NCBI RefSeq assembly: GCF_023703775.1
Contig: NZ_CP098514.1
Span: 992,001-1,056,000, forward strand
Length of the DNA stretch: 64,000 nt
Direction: 5' to 3'
Source of the DNA: Haloplanus sp. GDY1
Lineage (GTDB): Archaea; Halobacteriota; Halobacteria; Halobacteriales; Haloferacaceae
The position numbers and the translations under genes are program-made. The notes beneath the pieces are model-generated. The model was not told where the DNA came from, made no database searches, and worked only from the letters and a program-made list of their open reading frames with translations. Positions 26,084-33,985 of the stretch are shown here, piece by piece (within the stretch, counting starts at the first letter, position 1; each line of letters starts with the position of its first letter).

Positions 26084-26791
26084 GTGACGATGGCGGAGGA
26101 ACCGTCGGCCGTCGATCCGACCGATCCGGAGTACCGCGACGTCGGCGAGGGGCTGCTGGACGAGGAGATGGGGCCGAGTTCGGCGATGGCACACCTCTAC
26201 CGGGGCGAGGTCCACCGCATGAAGCTGTGGCGCGAACGCCTCGATCGGACGACCAACTGGGCGGTCATCATCATGGCCGCCATCCTCACCTGGGCGTTCT
26301 CCAGCCCGGACAACCCCCACTACATCATCCTCATCGGCGTCGTGACGCTCGCGGTCTTCCTCCTGATCGAGGCGCGTCGCTACCGGGGGTACGAGATCTG
26401 GCGCACGCGCGTCCGGATCCTGCAGGAGAACGTCTGGGCGCCCGGACTCGATCCGTCCGGCGGCGTCGAGGATCCGGACTGGCGGGCGACGCTGAGCCGT
26501 GACTACCGGACGCCGACGCTCAAGATCAGCGCCGAGGAGGCCGTCGCACACCGTCTCCGGCGCGTCTACCTCCCGCTGTTCGGCGTGTTGCTCGCCGCCT
26601 GGATCGTCCGGATCACGGCGTTCTCCCCCGAGCCGTGGGTCGAGAGCGCGGCGGTCGGGATGGTCCCCGGCGCCGTCGTCGTGTCGGCGGTCGTGTGCTG
26701 TTATCTCGCCGCGCTCGTCGTCGCCGTCCGCCCGCGCGCCTGGCACGCCAGGGGCGAGCTTCGCTCGGAGGACATCCGAGAGCTCCCCTGA
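26084..26791 (+). CDS. DUF2270 membrane protein
   Basis: 235 residues (GTG at 26084; an ATG two codons on is equally possible). SSAMAHLYRGEVHRMKLWRERLDRTTNWAVIIMAAILTW leads into two membrane helices (~60-80, ~88-105). HYIILIGVVTLAVFLLIEARRYRGYEIWRTRVRILQENV is the DUF2270 core. Two further helices follow near 170-215. The function of the family is unknown. A shared operator-like repeat suggests a link to the sulfur genes upstream; that is inference. Confidence 0.8.
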   Translation: MTMAEEPSAVDPTDPEYRDVGEGLLDEEMGPSSAMAHLYRGEVHRMKLWRERLDRTTNWAVIIMAAILTWAFSSPDNPHYIILIGVVTLAVFLLIEARRYRGYEIWRTRVRILQENVWAPGLDPSGGVEDPDWRATLSRDYRTPTLKISAEEAVAHRLRRVYLPLFGVLLAAWIVRITAFSPEPWVESAAVGMVPGAVVVSAVVCCYLAALVVAVRPRAWHARGELRSEDIRELP

Positions 26792-26795
26792 GCCG

Positions 26796-27317
26796 TCAGT
26801 CGTCGAGGATGCGGCCGTGAACGTCGATTTCGCCGTTTCGGATGCGCGTGCTGCTGATCCGAGTGCCCTCCTCGTCGACGATGAACGGCGGCGTGTGGAT
26901 CTCCAGGGGCGACAGCCCCTCGGCGGCGCGGCGCTCGTTGATCCCGTGTGCCCGGCGCTGGGCCTTCGCCTCCGGCGACGTGACGAGGGCGTCGATGTCC
27001 GGTCGCGTCGCCGCCGGTCCGCCCGGGTCCTCCAGACGGATGATCTCACAGGAGGCCGTGTAGGCGTCGCGGATCCGGTCGAGTTCGGCGCCGAGGGCGT
27101 CGCGGCGGTCGGCGAAGGAGCCGAGCATCTCGGCGTGTGACGGGTCGCTCCGCGTCTCCGTCGCGAGGTCGGGCGAGGTGAGGCCGACGACGACGTGACC
27201 GTCGCCGTCGCCGTCGTGGCTGGCCGTCTGGAAGGCGTGATGCAGGAGGGCGCGGTGGCCGTTGTGGATCGGCGTGAAGGTTCCACCCAGGATCACGACG
27301 CGCTCCGAGCGTGTCAT
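26796..27317 (-). CDS. coaD: Phosphopantetheine adenylyltransferase (archaeal CoaD)
   Basis: 173 residues, nucleotidyltransferase of the archaeal/eukaryotic PPAT class. The N-terminal VVILGGTFTPIHNGHRALL holds the T/H-x-G-H ATP-binding motif. The C-terminal EGTRISSTRIRNG is the ISSTxIR motif that binds phosphates. It makes dephospho-CoA from phosphopantetheine, the penultimate step of CoA synthesis. It converges with the DUF2270 gene (4 bases). The pantoate genes panE and panB lie 34 kb away, so the pathway is dispersed. Confidence 0.9.
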   Translation of the reverse strand: MTRSERVVILGGTFTPIHNGHRALLHHAFQTASHDGDGDGHVVVGLTSPDLATETRSDPSHAEMLGSFADRRDALGAELDRIRDAYTASCEIIRLEDPGGPAATRPDIDALVTSPEAKAQRRAHGINERRAAEGLSPLEIHTPPFIVDEEGTRISSTRIRNGEIDVHGRILDD

Positions 27318-27366
27318 GTGTCGACGTACCGCTCCCAGCCCCGTGTAGATGGGGGGTCGCCGGGGA

Positions 27367-28182
27367 TCACCCCGTCAGGGTGACCGGCCGCGACGCCGAG
27401 AGCACGACGTCCAGCGCGGTGCTGCCGAGGAGGACCTTGGCCACGCCCGAACGTTTCCGACCGCCCATCACGACGCCGTCGACGTCGCGATCCTCCGCGG
27501 CAGCGACGATCCGACTGGCCACCTCGCCGCCCACCGCCGCGCGCTCGACGCTCACGCCCCCGGCCTCCAGTTCGTCGGCCGCCACGACGGCCGCCTCGAT
27601 CTCGTCGAACGCGTGCTCCGGGGCGCCCCGGTAGTCCTGGTGGGGAAAGACGTAGAGGACCGTCGCCTCGACGGCCGCCGCGTCGGGAAGCCCGAGGACG
27701 TACTCGGCCTGCCGTCGGGCGCGGTCGACGCTCCCGTCGACCGGGAGCATCACCGTCCGCGACCCCTCGCCGAGGACGGCGTTCGCCCCCGTGATCGTGA
27801 CCGGACGGTCGGCCGAGACCAGCAGGTCGTGGGCGGTACTCCCCAGCAACACCCGGGTCACCCCGGAGCGTTTGCGACCACCGACGACGAGTTCGTCGGC
27901 GTCGACGTCGTCCGCCGTCCGAACGACCTCCCGTGAGACGCTCCCGTCGGCGACGAGTCGTGTCGTCTCGACGCCCGCGGCCGACAGCCGGTCCGCCGCC
28001 GCGACGGCCGCCTCGTTGTCCGCGAAGGACACGCTCTCCGCCCGCGAGAACCGCTCCGGCGGGACGACGTACAACACCGTCGCTTCGACCGATTCCGGGG
28101 CGTCCGGAAGCCGGACGACGTAGTCCGCCTGGCTGACCGCCCGACGCTCGTCGCGATCCACCGGCACGAGTACCCGGTACAT
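27367..28182 (-). CDS. Tandem universal stress protein (two UspA domains)
   Basis: 271 residues made of two UspA domains (1-133 and 142-271). Each half ends in nearly the same box: VVGGRKRSGVTRVLLGSTA and VMGGRKRSGVAKVLLGSTA, the G-x2-G-x9-G-S ATP-binding motif. The repeated GRKRSG replaces the usual G-x-HGR, and both halves share it, suggesting a recent internal duplication. It likely forms a one-chain version of the UspA dimer. AT-rich caatatata at 28207-28215 gives a leaderless start at 28182. Confidence 0.85.
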   Translation of the reverse strand: MYRVLVPVDRDERRAVSQADYVVRLPDAPESVEATVLYVVPPERFSRAESVSFADNEAAVAAADRLSAAGVETTRLVADGSVSREVVRTADDVDADELVVGGRKRSGVTRVLLGSTAHDLLVSADRPVTITGANAVLGEGSRTVMLPVDGSVDRARRQAEYVLGLPDAAAVEATVLYVFPHQDYRGAPEHAFDEIEAAVVAADELEAGGVSVERAAVGGEVASRIVAAAEDRDVDGVVMGGRKRSGVAKVLLGSTALDVVLSASRPVTLTG

Positions 28183-28260
28183 ATCGGTTACGAATTATCA
28201 TTGAAACAATATATACGTCGAGAGTCGTTCCCGCCACGTGGTAATCGGCGTCGGCACGGA

Positions 28261-28722
28261 TCACCCGGACGGCCGGCCGTCCGGCGTCGACGCCGCCTCC
28301 CCGCGAACCGTCAGGACCGGCGCGTCGACCGTCCGGAGGACGCGCTCGGTGACGCTCCCGAGCATCGTGCGCTCCAGTCCCGTCCGTCCGTGCGTCCCCA
28401 TCACGACGAGGTCGACGTCGTGGTCGTCGACGTACGCGCCGATGGCCTCGTGGGGGACGCCGATCCGAAGCGCCTCGACGACGGGCACGCCCGCCGCGTC
28501 CGCGCGCTCCCGGACCGCGCCCGTGGGGTCACGGTTCGACCGGTCGAGCAGGTCGCGCACCGCCTCGCGATCCATTCCGGTACTGATCGGGCTCATCCGC
28601 ACGTCGGCGACGTAGAGGGCGTGAACCGTCGCGCCGTAGGCCGACGCGATGTCGATGGCGTGTTCGGCGGCCGCCGCCGCCGCGTCGCTCCCGTCCGTCG
28701 GCACGAGGACCCGTTCGTACAC
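28261..28722 (-). CDS. Universal stress protein UspA
   Basis: 153 residues, GTG start (28722) supported by a TATA-like element at about 28747-28755. One UspA domain with YERVLVPTDGSDAAAAAAEHAIDIA at the N-terminus and VMGTHGRTGLERTMLGSVTE carrying the intact G-x2-G-x9-G(S/T) ATP loop near residue 115. The C-terminal tail (RGEAASTPDGRPSG) is unstructured. It lies divergent to the ABC operon at 28818 and next to the tandem UspA, a stress-gene cluster. The role (ATP binding, stress survival) is from the family. Confidence 0.85.
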   Translation of the reverse strand: MYERVLVPTDGSDAAAAAAEHAIDIASAYGATVHALYVADVRMSPISTGMDREAVRDLLDRSNRDPTGAVRERADAAGVPVVEALRIGVPHEAIGAYVDDHDVDLVVMGTHGRTGLERTMLGSVTERVLRTVDAPVLTVRGEAASTPDGRPSG

Positions 28723-28817
28723 GGTGGGTGCTCCGGCCGGGGGCGGCTTGAGTGTATCCCTCGGTGACGCCCGGTCGAGCGTAACGTATAGGGGGCGGTT
28801 CGCCCAACCGGCGCGTG

Positions 28818-29582
28818 ATGCCCTCCGCAACCCCGTCCGTCGAGGCGACCGACCTCCGGAAGCGCTACGGCGACGAAACCGCGCTCGACGGCGTCTCCCT
28901 GTCCATCCCGGCCGGAACGATCTACGGCTTCCTCGGCCCGAACGGCGCCGGCAAGACGACGACGATGCGGCTGTTGACCGGGCTCTCCAGGCCCACCGAG
29001 GGCGAGGCGCACGTCTGTGGCGTCCCCGTCGAGGATCGGCGCGAACTGGTCTCCCACGTCGGGTACCTCCCCGAGACGCCGCCGCTCTACGACGAGTTCA
29101 CCGGCCGCGAACAGCTCGACTACGTGGCCGACCTCCGGGACATCCCGCCGGAGACGGCCGAGCGGCGGATCGACGACTACCTCGACCGGTTCGACCTGCG
29201 CGAGGACGCCACGAAGCGGATCGGCTCCTACTCCAAGGGGATGAAACGGAAGACGGCGTTCGTCGGGAGCGTCCTCCACGAACCGGACGTGCTCTTCCTC
29301 GACGAACCGACGAGCGGCCTCGACCCGCGGGCGGCACGGCGGATCCGCGAGTCGATCACGGCGTTCGCCGACGAGGGGACGACCGTCTTCCTCTCGACGC
29401 ACATCCTCCCCGTCGTCGAGGAGGTGGCCGACGCCGTCGGCGTCCTCTTCGAGGGGCGCCTCGTCGCCGAGGGATCGCCGTCCGACCTGAAGGAGCGTGC
29501 GTCCGCGGGCGGCACGCTCGAGGACGTCTTCCTCGGGGTCACCGGCGGCGACGGCTCGTCCGCGTTCGAGGGCGACCGATGA
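28818..29582 (+). CDS. ABC exporter ATP-binding protein
   Basis: 254 residues, DrrA-like. Walker A GPNGAGKTT, Q-loop VGYLPETPPLYDE, an unusual signature YSKGMKRK in place of LSGGQ, Walker B VLFLDEPTSGLDP and switch STHILPVVEE are all present. It starts at ATG 28818; TATA-like gtaacgtat (28780-28788) gives a 5-base leader. The stop shares ATGA with the permease ATG. The substrate is unknown, but the YSKGMKR variant is usual among archaeal exporters of this class. Confidence 0.88.
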   Translation: MPSATPSVEATDLRKRYGDETALDGVSLSIPAGTIYGFLGPNGAGKTTTMRLLTGLSRPTEGEAHVCGVPVEDRRELVSHVGYLPETPPLYDEFTGREQLDYVADLRDIPPETAERRIDDYLDRFDLREDATKRIGSYSKGMKRKTAFVGSVLHEPDVLFLDEPTSGLDPRAARRIRESITAFADEGTTVFLSTHILPVVEEVADAVGVLFEGRLVAEGSPSDLKERASAGGTLEDVFLGVTGGDGSSAFEGDR

Positions 29583-31189
29583 GCCTCCGGCGTGACCTCC
29601 GCCACGGGCGCCGGATCGCCCGAGCCGAGTTCGTCCGGAGCGTCCGGGGGTACGCCCGCGACGCCCGCCGGACCCTCGGCCTCGCGCTCGCCGTCCTGTT
29701 TTTCGGCGCCCAACTCCTCTTTACCCTCCCCACGGCGTACGCGCTCGGCGGGACCGTGCGCACGGCGGCCGCGGTGCCGTATCTCGGACCGGCTGGGCTC
29801 CTCCTCCCGCTCGGGCTCCTGTCGCTGGCCGCGCTGCGGACGATGGAGCGACTCGGCGGCGTCGACGCGGAGGCGCTCCTCCTGACGACCGTCCACCCCC
29901 GCGCCGTCGTCGTCGGCCTGATACTCGCGGAGGTGGGGCGGCTGACGCTCTGGTTCGGCGTCCCCCTCGTCGCCGTTCTCGGGGCCTTCGCCCTCGGACT
30001 GGGGTCGCCGACCCTCCTCCCGACGGCGGGGCTGGTCCTGCTCCCGATGCTCCTCTGTACGGCCGTCTGTGGCTACGCGGTGGGGATCACCGCGCTCCGG
30101 ATCCTCCGGCGGGCGCCGACCCTCCGTCGCCTGCTGAAAGGCGGCGGAATCGTCGCGCTCGTCGGGGTCGTCGTCCTCTCGCAGGTCGTCGCCCGCTGGC
30201 TCGTCGAGGGAACCCTCTCCCTCGCGGCCGTCCTCGACGCGCTGTCGGTGCCCGTCCTGACCGACTACCTCGCGCTCGCCTTCGTCGGCACGCCCGTCGG
30301 TGGCGGCGTCCCGCCCGCCGCCCTGGCCGTCCTCGGGGGGTGGCTCGGCCTGACGCCGGTCGGCCTCGCGGCCGCCGAGCGGAGCGCCGACGCGCTCTGG
30401 TTCGGGGACGACACGTCCCGGAGCGAGGAGGAGTCGACGACGGTCACGGCCGACGGCCTCGTCCCCCCGCGGCCGTTCGCGTGGACCCGCGCCGGCCGGA
30501 TCGCCTGGGGACACCTCCTGCGTGCCGTCCGCCATCCACAGGACCTCTCGCACCTGCTCATGCTCCTCTTCGTCGCGGGGCCGGCGCTCGGCTCGGCGGT
30601 CGGCGGGGGTGAGAGCGGCCGACTGCCGCTCCTCGCCGCCGGGACGGGGACGGCCGTCGGCGTCTACCTGTCGGGGGCGACCTTCGGCCTGAACCCGCTG
30701 GGGGACGACCGACCCCACCTGCCGCTGCTGTTGCTGGCCGAGACGCCGCCGCGAACCCACCTCCGTGGCCGAGCGGCGGCCGGGTTGGCCGTGGGCCTCC
30801 CCGTCGCGACGCTCGTCCCACTCGGGACCGTCCCGCTCGGGACGCCGCCCGCGGTCGGCCTCGGATTCGCCGCCCTCGGCGTCGGCCTCTCGGTCGTCGC
30901 CGCGGGGTTCGCGCTCGGCCTCGGCTGTGCGTATCCCATCTACGAGTCGCGGGAACTCTGGGGTGCCGAAACCGTCGCCCCCTCGACGCTCGTGTTGCTC
31001 TGTTACTCGTTCGTCGTGCTCGGCGGGACGGCGACGTGGCTGGTGCTCGGTTGGCTGACGCTGTCGGGCGGCCTCGCCCCGTCGGTCCTCCTGGCGGGCG
31101 CGCTCGCCGTCCTCGGGACGCTGAGCGTCGGGACGGCCGCCGCGTCCTACCGGTACGCCCGCCGCAGGTACCGCCGGTACGTGCTGTGA
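29579..31189 (+). CDS. Large ABC-2-type permease, two-domain
   Basis: 536 residues with about 12 hydrophobic segments, roughly twice the usual ABC-2 permease. The N-half (res ~20-270) and C-half (~310-530) look like a fused pair; GPAGLLLPLGLLSLAALRTMERLGGVDAEALLL and GRAAAGLAVGLPVATLVPLGTVPLG are hydrophobic cores. A charged central linker (SEEESTTVTADGLV) parts them. It works with the ATPase just upstream (ATGA overlap). A two-in-one permease would let one subunit form the channel with an ATPase dimer. Substrate unknown. Confidence 0.8.
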   Translation: MSLRRDLRHGRRIARAEFVRSVRGYARDARRTLGLALAVLFFGAQLLFTLPTAYALGGTVRTAAAVPYLGPAGLLLPLGLLSLAALRTMERLGGVDAEALLLTTVHPRAVVVGLILAEVGRLTLWFGVPLVAVLGAFALGLGSPTLLPTAGLVLLPMLLCTAVCGYAVGITALRILRRAPTLRRLLKGGGIVALVGVVVLSQVVARWLVEGTLSLAAVLDALSVPVLTDYLALAFVGTPVGGGVPPAALAVLGGWLGLTPVGLAAAERSADALWFGDDTSRSEEESTTVTADGLVPPRPFAWTRAGRIAWGHLLRAVRHPQDLSHLLMLLFVAGPALGSAVGGGESGRLPLLAAGTGTAVGVYLSGATFGLNPLGDDRPHLPLLLLAETPPRTHLRGRAAAGLAVGLPVATLVPLGTVPLGTPPAVGLGFAALGVGLSVVAAGFALGLGCAYPIYESRELWGAETVAPSTLVLLCYSFVVLGGTATWLVLGWLTLSGGLAPSVLLAGALAVLGTLSVGTAAASYRYARRRYRRYVL

Positions 31190-31250
31190 CGGGTGCGGGT
31201 CGACGGCCGCGTCGCCACTCCTGGGCGCGACGGACGGGAGGAGGAGCCGG

Positions 31251-31895
31251 TCAGACGCTCTCGAACTCTTCGCCGTAGTCGCCGCCGTACCGGACGAAGA
31301 AGTACGCGAGGGAGAGGACGGCGACGAGACCACTCGTCAGTGCCACGGCGAGGGCCTTCGCGCTGTCGGGGACGGCGGGGCCGGTACTCCCACCACCACC
31401 GCCGCCACCGCCGCCGCCACCGCCACCGCCGCCACCGCCCGAATCGGGGAGGGAGCCGACGACGACTACGCCTTTCATCCCGAGCGCGCGGTGGGGCTGA
31501 CAGAAGTACTTCGCGACGCCCTCGGATTCGAAGGTATGTTCGAACGTGAAGCCGGCATCGGCGGTGAGTTCGCTCTCGAAGTCACCGCCCTCCTCGGCGA
31601 CGACGTTGTGTGACTGGCCCTCGCCCGTCCACTCCCAGACGACCGTCGTCCCGGGGTCGACCTGGACGGCCGCGGGCTCGAACGCGTAGGCACCGCCGTT
31701 GCCCTGTGCACCCACCGAAACCGTCACCTCGTCCTGTCCGGTCGCGTCGGCAACCTCGCTGTAGTTGCCCACGTCGCTCATCCAGCCGTCGAACGACGGC
31801 TGCGCCGACGCGGTGCCGGCCGCGGCCGCCGTCGCCGCGGTGCCCGCGACGGCGGTCAGAAACCCGCGTCGCGAGGCGGAACGTTGGCTTCCCAT
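31251..31895 (-). CDS. Halocyanin-type blue copper protein with Gly-17 linker and membrane anchor
   Basis: 214 residues. A Tat signal (SRRGFLTAVAGTAATAAA) leads to a plastocyanin-like domain. The copper ligands are visible: His96 (EGQSHNVV), then Cys132, His135 and Met140 in YFCQPHRALGM. After residue ~152 come 17 consecutive glycines (31389-31439), then a transmembrane helix (ALAVALTSGLVAVLSLAYFFV) and a short cytoplasmic tail. Halocyanins move electrons in the outer membrane face. The start at 31895 puts the Tat motif at residues 9-10. A membrane-tethered halocyanin on a flexible arm could swing between donors. Confidence 0.9.
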   Translation of the reverse strand: MGSQRSASRRGFLTAVAGTAATAAAAGTASAQPSFDGWMSDVGNYSEVADATGQDEVTVSVGAQGNGGAYAFEPAAVQVDPGTTVVWEWTGEGQSHNVVAEEGGDFESELTADAGFTFEHTFESEGVAKYFCQPHRALGMKGVVVVGSLPDSGGGGGGGGGGGGGGGGGSTGPAVPDSAKALAVALTSGLVAVLSLAYFFVRYGGDYGEEFESV

Positions 31896-32021
31896 ACCGG
31901 GGGTAGCGGGCCATCCTACGAAAACCTGACTATCCCGGTCGGGCGACGGGTCGGGGCCGGCGTTCCCAGCGGCGGGGATCGGACCCCCACGCTTACGGTG
32001 CCGTCGAACGGAGCCACCCCC

Positions 32022-32450
32022 ATGACGAAGCGACTGCTCGTCCCCGTCGACGGATCGGACCCCGCGGACGCCGCGCTCTCGTTCGCGCTGGAGGAGTACC
32101 CCGACGCCGACATCACCGTCCTCTCGGTGATCGATCCCACGGACGTGGGCTACGGCTCCATCGAGGCGGCGCCGAGCACCTTCGAACGCCTGCAGGAGAC
32201 CGCCGAGGAACGAACCGAGAAGGTACTGGAGGAGGCAGCGGCGACGGCGGCGGAGCGGGGCGTCGAGGTGACGACCGAGACGGTGATCGGGATGCCGTCG
32301 CGGGCCATCGTCGAGTGGGCGGAGAACAACGACATCGACGGCATCGTCGTCGGGAGCCACGGGCGAGAAGGCGTCACGCGGGTCCTGCTCGGAAGCGTCG
32401 CCGAGTCGGTCGTCCGCCGGTCCCCCGTCCCGGTGACGGTCGTCCGGTAG
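32022..32450 (+). CDS. Universal stress protein UspA
   Basis: 142 residues, one UspA domain: KRLLVPVDGSDPADAALSFAL at the N-terminus and IVVGSHGREGVTRVLLGSVAES with the complete ATP-binding loop. The ATG at 32022 is leaderless relative to the TATA-like gcttacgg (31991-31998). It is separated by one base from the convergent response-regulator gene, and lies at the edge of the chemotaxis block. It may link stress and motility, but there is no direct evidence. The family role is ATP-dependent stress protection. Confidence 0.85.
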   Translation: MTKRLLVPVDGSDPADAALSFALEEYPDADITVLSVIDPTDVGYGSIEAAPSTFERLQETAEERTEKVLEEAAATAAERGVEVTTETVIGMPSRAIVEWAENNDIDGIVVGSHGREGVTRVLLGSVAESVVRRSPVPVTVVR

Positions 32451-33047
32451 CTACCCCTCGGTCGAATCGACCGGGTCGCTCGGGAGTTCCCTGAACGCGA
32501 CGGTGAAGTCGGTGTCGTCGAACTCCTCGACGGTGGAGTCGAGTTCGCGCTCGACGGCGTCGAGTTGCTGGACCAGCTTCTGGTACTCCTCGCTCTCCTC
32601 GAGTTCGTGGGGCGTCTTCGCCTCCTCGAGGGTCACCTTCTTCTCGACGAGCTGGAACTTGCGCTGAAGCTGGTCGTCGTAGGTGTTCCGGGTGATCATC
32701 CGCTCGACGGTCTCTACGAGTTCGGGCTGATCGACGGGTTTCACCAGGTAGTCGTCGATCGCCATGTCCACGATTTCGAACCCCGGATCGACCGCCGTCA
32801 CCATGACGATGCGGACGTCCAGATCCCGTTCGCTGACCGCCTCGACGACCGCATCGCCCGAGAGCCCGGGCATCCGGCGGTCGAGCAACATCACGTCGAC
32901 GTCCGCGTCCAGTTTGTCGAGGGCCTCGTTGCCGTCGTAGGCCGTCCGCGCCTCGGCGAACTCGCCGATCCAGTAGGCGTACAGATCCGCCAGGGACTGC
33001 TCGTCGTCGACGATGAGCACCGTCGCGTCCGAAAGTTCGGTCGTCAT
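32451..33047 (-). CDS. Response regulator with HalX domain
   Basis: 198 residues. Residues 8-120 are a receiver (ATVLIVDDEQSLADLY, VMLLDRRMPGLSGD with phosphoacceptor Asp, MVTAVDP, DYLVKPVDQ). The C-terminus (about 130-175: KFQLVEKKVTLEEAKTPHELEESEEYQKL) is a HalX helical domain found in haloarchaeal regulators. It is probably a signalling regulator that controls transcription or relays a phosphoryl group. An aaggag ribosome site is 6 bases before the ATG, unusual for this genome. The palindromic box at 33260 could drive it, with a long leader of about 170 bases. Confidence 0.85.
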   Translation of the reverse strand: MTTELSDATVLIVDDEQSLADLYAYWIGEFAEARTAYDGNEALDKLDADVDVMLLDRRMPGLSGDAVVEAVSERDLDVRIVMVTAVDPGFEIVDMAIDDYLVKPVDQPELVETVERMITRNTYDDQLQRKFQLVEKKVTLEEAKTPHELEESEEYQKLVQQLDAVERELDSTVEEFDDTDFTVAFRELPSDPVDSTEG

Positions 33048-33259
33048 GTTCGTACTCCTTGGTGGGGGGGGATCACTCGGTCGACTGGGGATCGGACCGC
33101 GGCTGACCGTCCACGGGGTCGGCGTGTCCCATCCTCCCGCCTCGCGCGCCGCCCCGGTCGACGGATCCGAACGTCCCGATAGTGCGGCCGGACGCGCGCC
33201 CCGTCGGCGGTTCCTCGTTCGTTGCGTCCGCTTCGTCATACAAGAAACTACTGGCCGAA

Positions 33260-33274
33260 TTATCGGCACTGATA
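33260..33274 (-). promoter_or_regulatory. Palindromic TTMTC-N5-TGATA box, upstream of HalX regulator
   Basis: TTATCGGCACTGATA, 14 bases upstream of a TATA-like cttgtat (33239-33245, reverse strand). Exact consensus match. It sits between the cheW1 end and the HalX gene and points to the latter, although the predicted leader would be ~170 bases. Confidence 0.5.
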
Positions 33275-33300
33275 TCATTTTTTCGGCCGGCGCGACGAAG

Positions 33301-33735
33301 CTACGCATCGACGACCGTCGGGCGGACCCAGATGACGAAGTCACCGTCGCGCCTGATGACGCCCCTGACGGCCTCGTCGTCGTCGACGGGGGAGGACTCC
33401 ACGTCGCTCTCGTCGACCTCGACGACCTGCTCCACCTCGTCGACGATCCAGCCGATGGACTTGCCGTCGGCCGTCCGCTCGGGGTCGAAGACGACGATCC
33501 GTTTGCCGTCGGCGTCGTCCTCGATACCGAACACCGCCTTCGGGTCCACGATGGTCGTCGTCTTCCCCCGGAGGTCCATCACACCCTCCACGTGGCTCGC
33601 GGAGTTCGGGATCACCGTGAGGTCGCTCACGTCCACGATTTCGGCGACGTGGGCGATGTCGACGCAGTACGTCTCGCTCCCCAGTTCGAACTCCAGCAGC
33701 TGGACGGTTCGGGTGCGAGTCGTCGTCTCGCTCAT
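33301..33735 (-). CDS. cheW1: Chemotaxis coupling protein CheW
   Basis: 144 residues, one CheW domain of two SH3-like barrels. QLLEFELGSETYCVDIAHVAEIVDV and VEGVMDLRGKTTTIVDPKAVFG are the family signatures; the conserved RG loop is present. CheW joins receptors (Htr) to CheA at the membrane. The ATG at 33735 overlaps (ATGA) the stop of a 19-codon leader ORF that starts near the predicted transcription start. It diverges from the cheB-cheA operon; both share one palindromic box at 33835. No N-terminal extension, unlike CheW2. Confidence 0.9.
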   Translation of the reverse strand: MSETTTRTRTVQLLEFELGSETYCVDIAHVAEIVDVSDLTVIPNSASHVEGVMDLRGKTTTIVDPKAVFGIEDDADGKRIVVFDPERTADGKSIGWIVDEVEQVVEVDESDVESSPVDDDEAVRGVIRRDGDFVIWVRPTVVDA

Positions 33736-33791
33736 GGGGCCGCCTCCGGTCGACCGTGACCGCGAGTGCCGTTTCCGTCGCGTCCCTCCAT
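33732..33791 (-). CDS. Leaderless 19-codon upstream ORF coupled to cheW1
   Basis: MEGRDGNGTRGHGRPEAAP then TGA; the stop shares ATGA with the cheW1 start. A TATA-like gcttaacc (reverse strand, 33815-33822) predicts transcription at or just before this ATG. The peptide is Gly/Arg-rich and not halophile-like, so the act of translation, rather than the peptide, may matter. Confidence 0.45.
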   Translation of the reverse strand: MEGRDGNGTRGHGRPEAAP

Positions 33792-33834
33792 AGACGTCCG
33801 GTCGGCCGATCTCGGGTTAAGCGTACTGGTCGGA

Positions 33835-33849
33835 TTATCCTCGGTGATA
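33835..33849. promoter_or_regulatory. Palindromic TTMTC-N5-TGATA box shared by divergent cheW1 and cheB
   Basis: TTATCCTCGGTGATA, exact match. Leftward, TATA-like gcttaacc lies 12 bases away; rightward, tttattt at 33864-33870 lies 14 bases away. One palindrome is thus correctly spaced for both divergent promoters, as expected for an activator or repressor site. Confidence 0.6.
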
Positions 33850-33898
33850 ACCGTGCCGGTGTCTTTATTTCACCGCTGTGGATAGGCTGGGGTAACGA

Positions 33899-33985
33899 AT
33901 GATGGGACACGTCCCCCCGGGACTCGCCGGGTCGACTCCGCTCCCCGAGAACCGACGGATCGGTGGAGGGGGCGACCGGCGATGA
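33899..33985 (+). CDS. Leaderless 28-codon upstream ORF coupled to cheB
   Basis: Starts MMGHVPPGLAGSTPL and ends IGGGGDRR-TGA. The stop shares ATGA with the cheB ATG at 33982. The TATA-like tttattt (33864-33870) places transcription about 5 bases before its first ATG. Same architecture as before cheW1, cheW2 and thiR. Confidence 0.5.
   Translation: MMGHVPPGLAGSTPLPENRRIGGGGDRR

Noticed and set aside
28190-28220. TTATC near 28194 as a tenth motility box
   Set aside because: TTATCATTGAAACAA lacks the TGATA half and it lies over the TATA region of the UspA gene.
29228-31333. 701-codon reverse ORF opposite the ABC permease
   Set aside because: Highly charged, repetitive and without a domain; the plus frame gives a membrane protein coupled to an ATPase.
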